A stretch of DNA of 64,000 nucleotides, from contig VZRR01002172.1 of assembly GCA_013398015.1 (NCBI GenBank), forward strand, positions 124,001 to 188,000, read 5' to 3'. How positions within the stretch are numbered: the stretch's first letter is position 1; every line of letters starts with the position of its first letter. A program made the position numbers and the translations under genes. Below, piece by piece: positions 63,181 through 64,000 of the stretch. The notes under the pieces are model-generated. The model was not told the origin of the DNA. It saw nothing but the letters and a program-made list of their open reading frames with translations, and searched no databases. This stretch comes from Oreocharis arfaki. Its lineage: Eukaryota; Chordata; Aves; Passeriformes; Paramythiidae.

Positions 63181-64000
63181 GGGGAGGGTTTAATCTTATT
63201 TTACTTATATTTTTAGCCTATTTATTGTTCTCCGAGTTTGTCCTTCAGGGAGGAAGAAGACATGTTTCAAAACACACTGAAAGACAATGGCTCATACCCA
63301 CTTCATGTACACATTACAAATTCAGTACAGAATACACCAGGAAAAAATACTGTTGCTAAGCAGATGAACCCACTTTTATCTGAAATAGAGTGAAAGACAC
63401 CGGTTCTGACCCTAAATGCTGCACCATGCAAACAAGCTCTCTAATGTGACATATTAGCTAGAATGTGCAGTGTTCTCTCTCTCTGTTGTTTTAAACAGTT
63501 CTTAGTTGCATTTTATAATAAACATCATGGTTTGAAATTTGTCAATATGGGTTAGCAGAATCTTCCAATTAATTTTTAATTATTTTATTTCATTAAACTG
63601 GTGAAGCAAACTGGTTTATTTCTCTCCCTCACTGGTACCCTGCAGCAGATGGTTCAGAGAAGCTATTTCATTAAAACAACCCCACTAATTTCACATTCTG
63701 TTTACAACTTGCATATGGCAAGATGAGCACCTCACCTCACAAACTTCCAGCATGCTGTGCAGGTCAAAATGAGAGCAGTGTGTTTTCATGAAATCTTATC
63801 CCTCCAATCTCCACCAGAACACAGAACATTTGGGGCTTCTTTTTGCAGTGCCCAACCCTTCAGCAGAGATTCAGTGCAAGCAATACTGACCTTTCCAGCA
63901 GCTGAGCCTACCTGGGGGTCATCCACAGGCTTGCCTATGTGTCTGTCTTCTCCTGACATCAGCTTGGCTCTTGATCTGCTTCCCAAATCAGCTACAGAAG

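Larger units (their letters stand above)
56853..64000 (-). other. NELL1: NELL1 intron, continuing past the window edge
   Basis: This stretch lies upstream of the EGF exon in gene direction. I looked for the preceding EGF exon (a GYHDNG-type EGF segment followed by a split Asp codon) on the minus strand and saw none, so it is treated as more than 7.1 kb of intron. NELL1 introns are very long in other vertebrates, so this is expected. It contains poly-A (57351-57368), a CCAA microsatellite (62461-62484) and a TTA-rich tract (63131-63180). Confidence 0.75.

Noticed and set aside
56853..64000. Search for further upstream NELL1 EGF exons
   Set aside because: No minus-strand segment with the EGF cysteine pattern and flanking splice sites was found. 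The next exon probably lies beyond the window.
1..64000. CRISPR arrays, bacterial operons, endogenous viral genes, tRNA or rRNA genes
   Set aside because: No spaced palindromic repeats, operon-like gene packing, viral polymerase or capsid motifs, LTR pairs, or tRNA box A/B cloverleaf patterns were seen. The sequence is vertebrate intergenic and intronic DNA.

Overview
The window is vertebrate nuclear DNA, most likely from a bird. It is AT-rich and almost gene-free, with AT-rich single-nucleotide runs, and its recognisable interspersed repeats are all CR1-type LINE 3' ends, the dominant retrotransposon family of birds. A crocodilian or turtle is not excluded by these signs. Two N tracts (724-792 and a single N at 38790) show that this is a draft assembly.

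The only gene I can name is the 3' end of NELL1, on the minus strand at 48402-56852. Four coding exons are recognised: 56659-56852, 51556-51732, 49687-49911 and 48402-48452. They have GT/AG boundaries, keep reading frame from exon to exon, and encode the last 214 residues of the protein. These residues form a calcium-binding EGF domain followed by von Willebrand factor C (VWC) modules and the short C-terminal tail. The rest of the gene lies to the right of the window: 56853-64000 is intron without a recognisable further exon. Three introns (4926, 1644 and 1234 bp) lie inside the window.

Everything left of about 47.8 kb looks like the intergenic desert downstream of NELL1. It holds CR1 fragments (3014-3490, 17726-17929 and two copies near 40.3 and 42.5 kb), a diverged GGTCA-rich repeat field (22380-23040), a GC-rich CpG patch (32455-32700), simple repeats, and no recognisable protein gene. 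The long open frames there are of the size expected by chance.

Two structures stand out. First, at 38.4-39.25 kb an isolated CpG island has a compact upstream cluster (TGACGTG, CCAAT, ATTTGCAT), a well-placed ATG opening a 60-codon frame, and an AATAAA followed by a GT-rich tract. It looks like a small intronless transcription unit of unknown identity. It is disrupted in this assembly by a redundant 213/225-bp duplication joined by one N. Second, a 624-bp segment occurs twice, 2279 bp apart, without any difference I can see (40252-40875 and 42531-43154). It contains a CR1 piece, and the right edge of the second copy carries an 18-bp microduplication.
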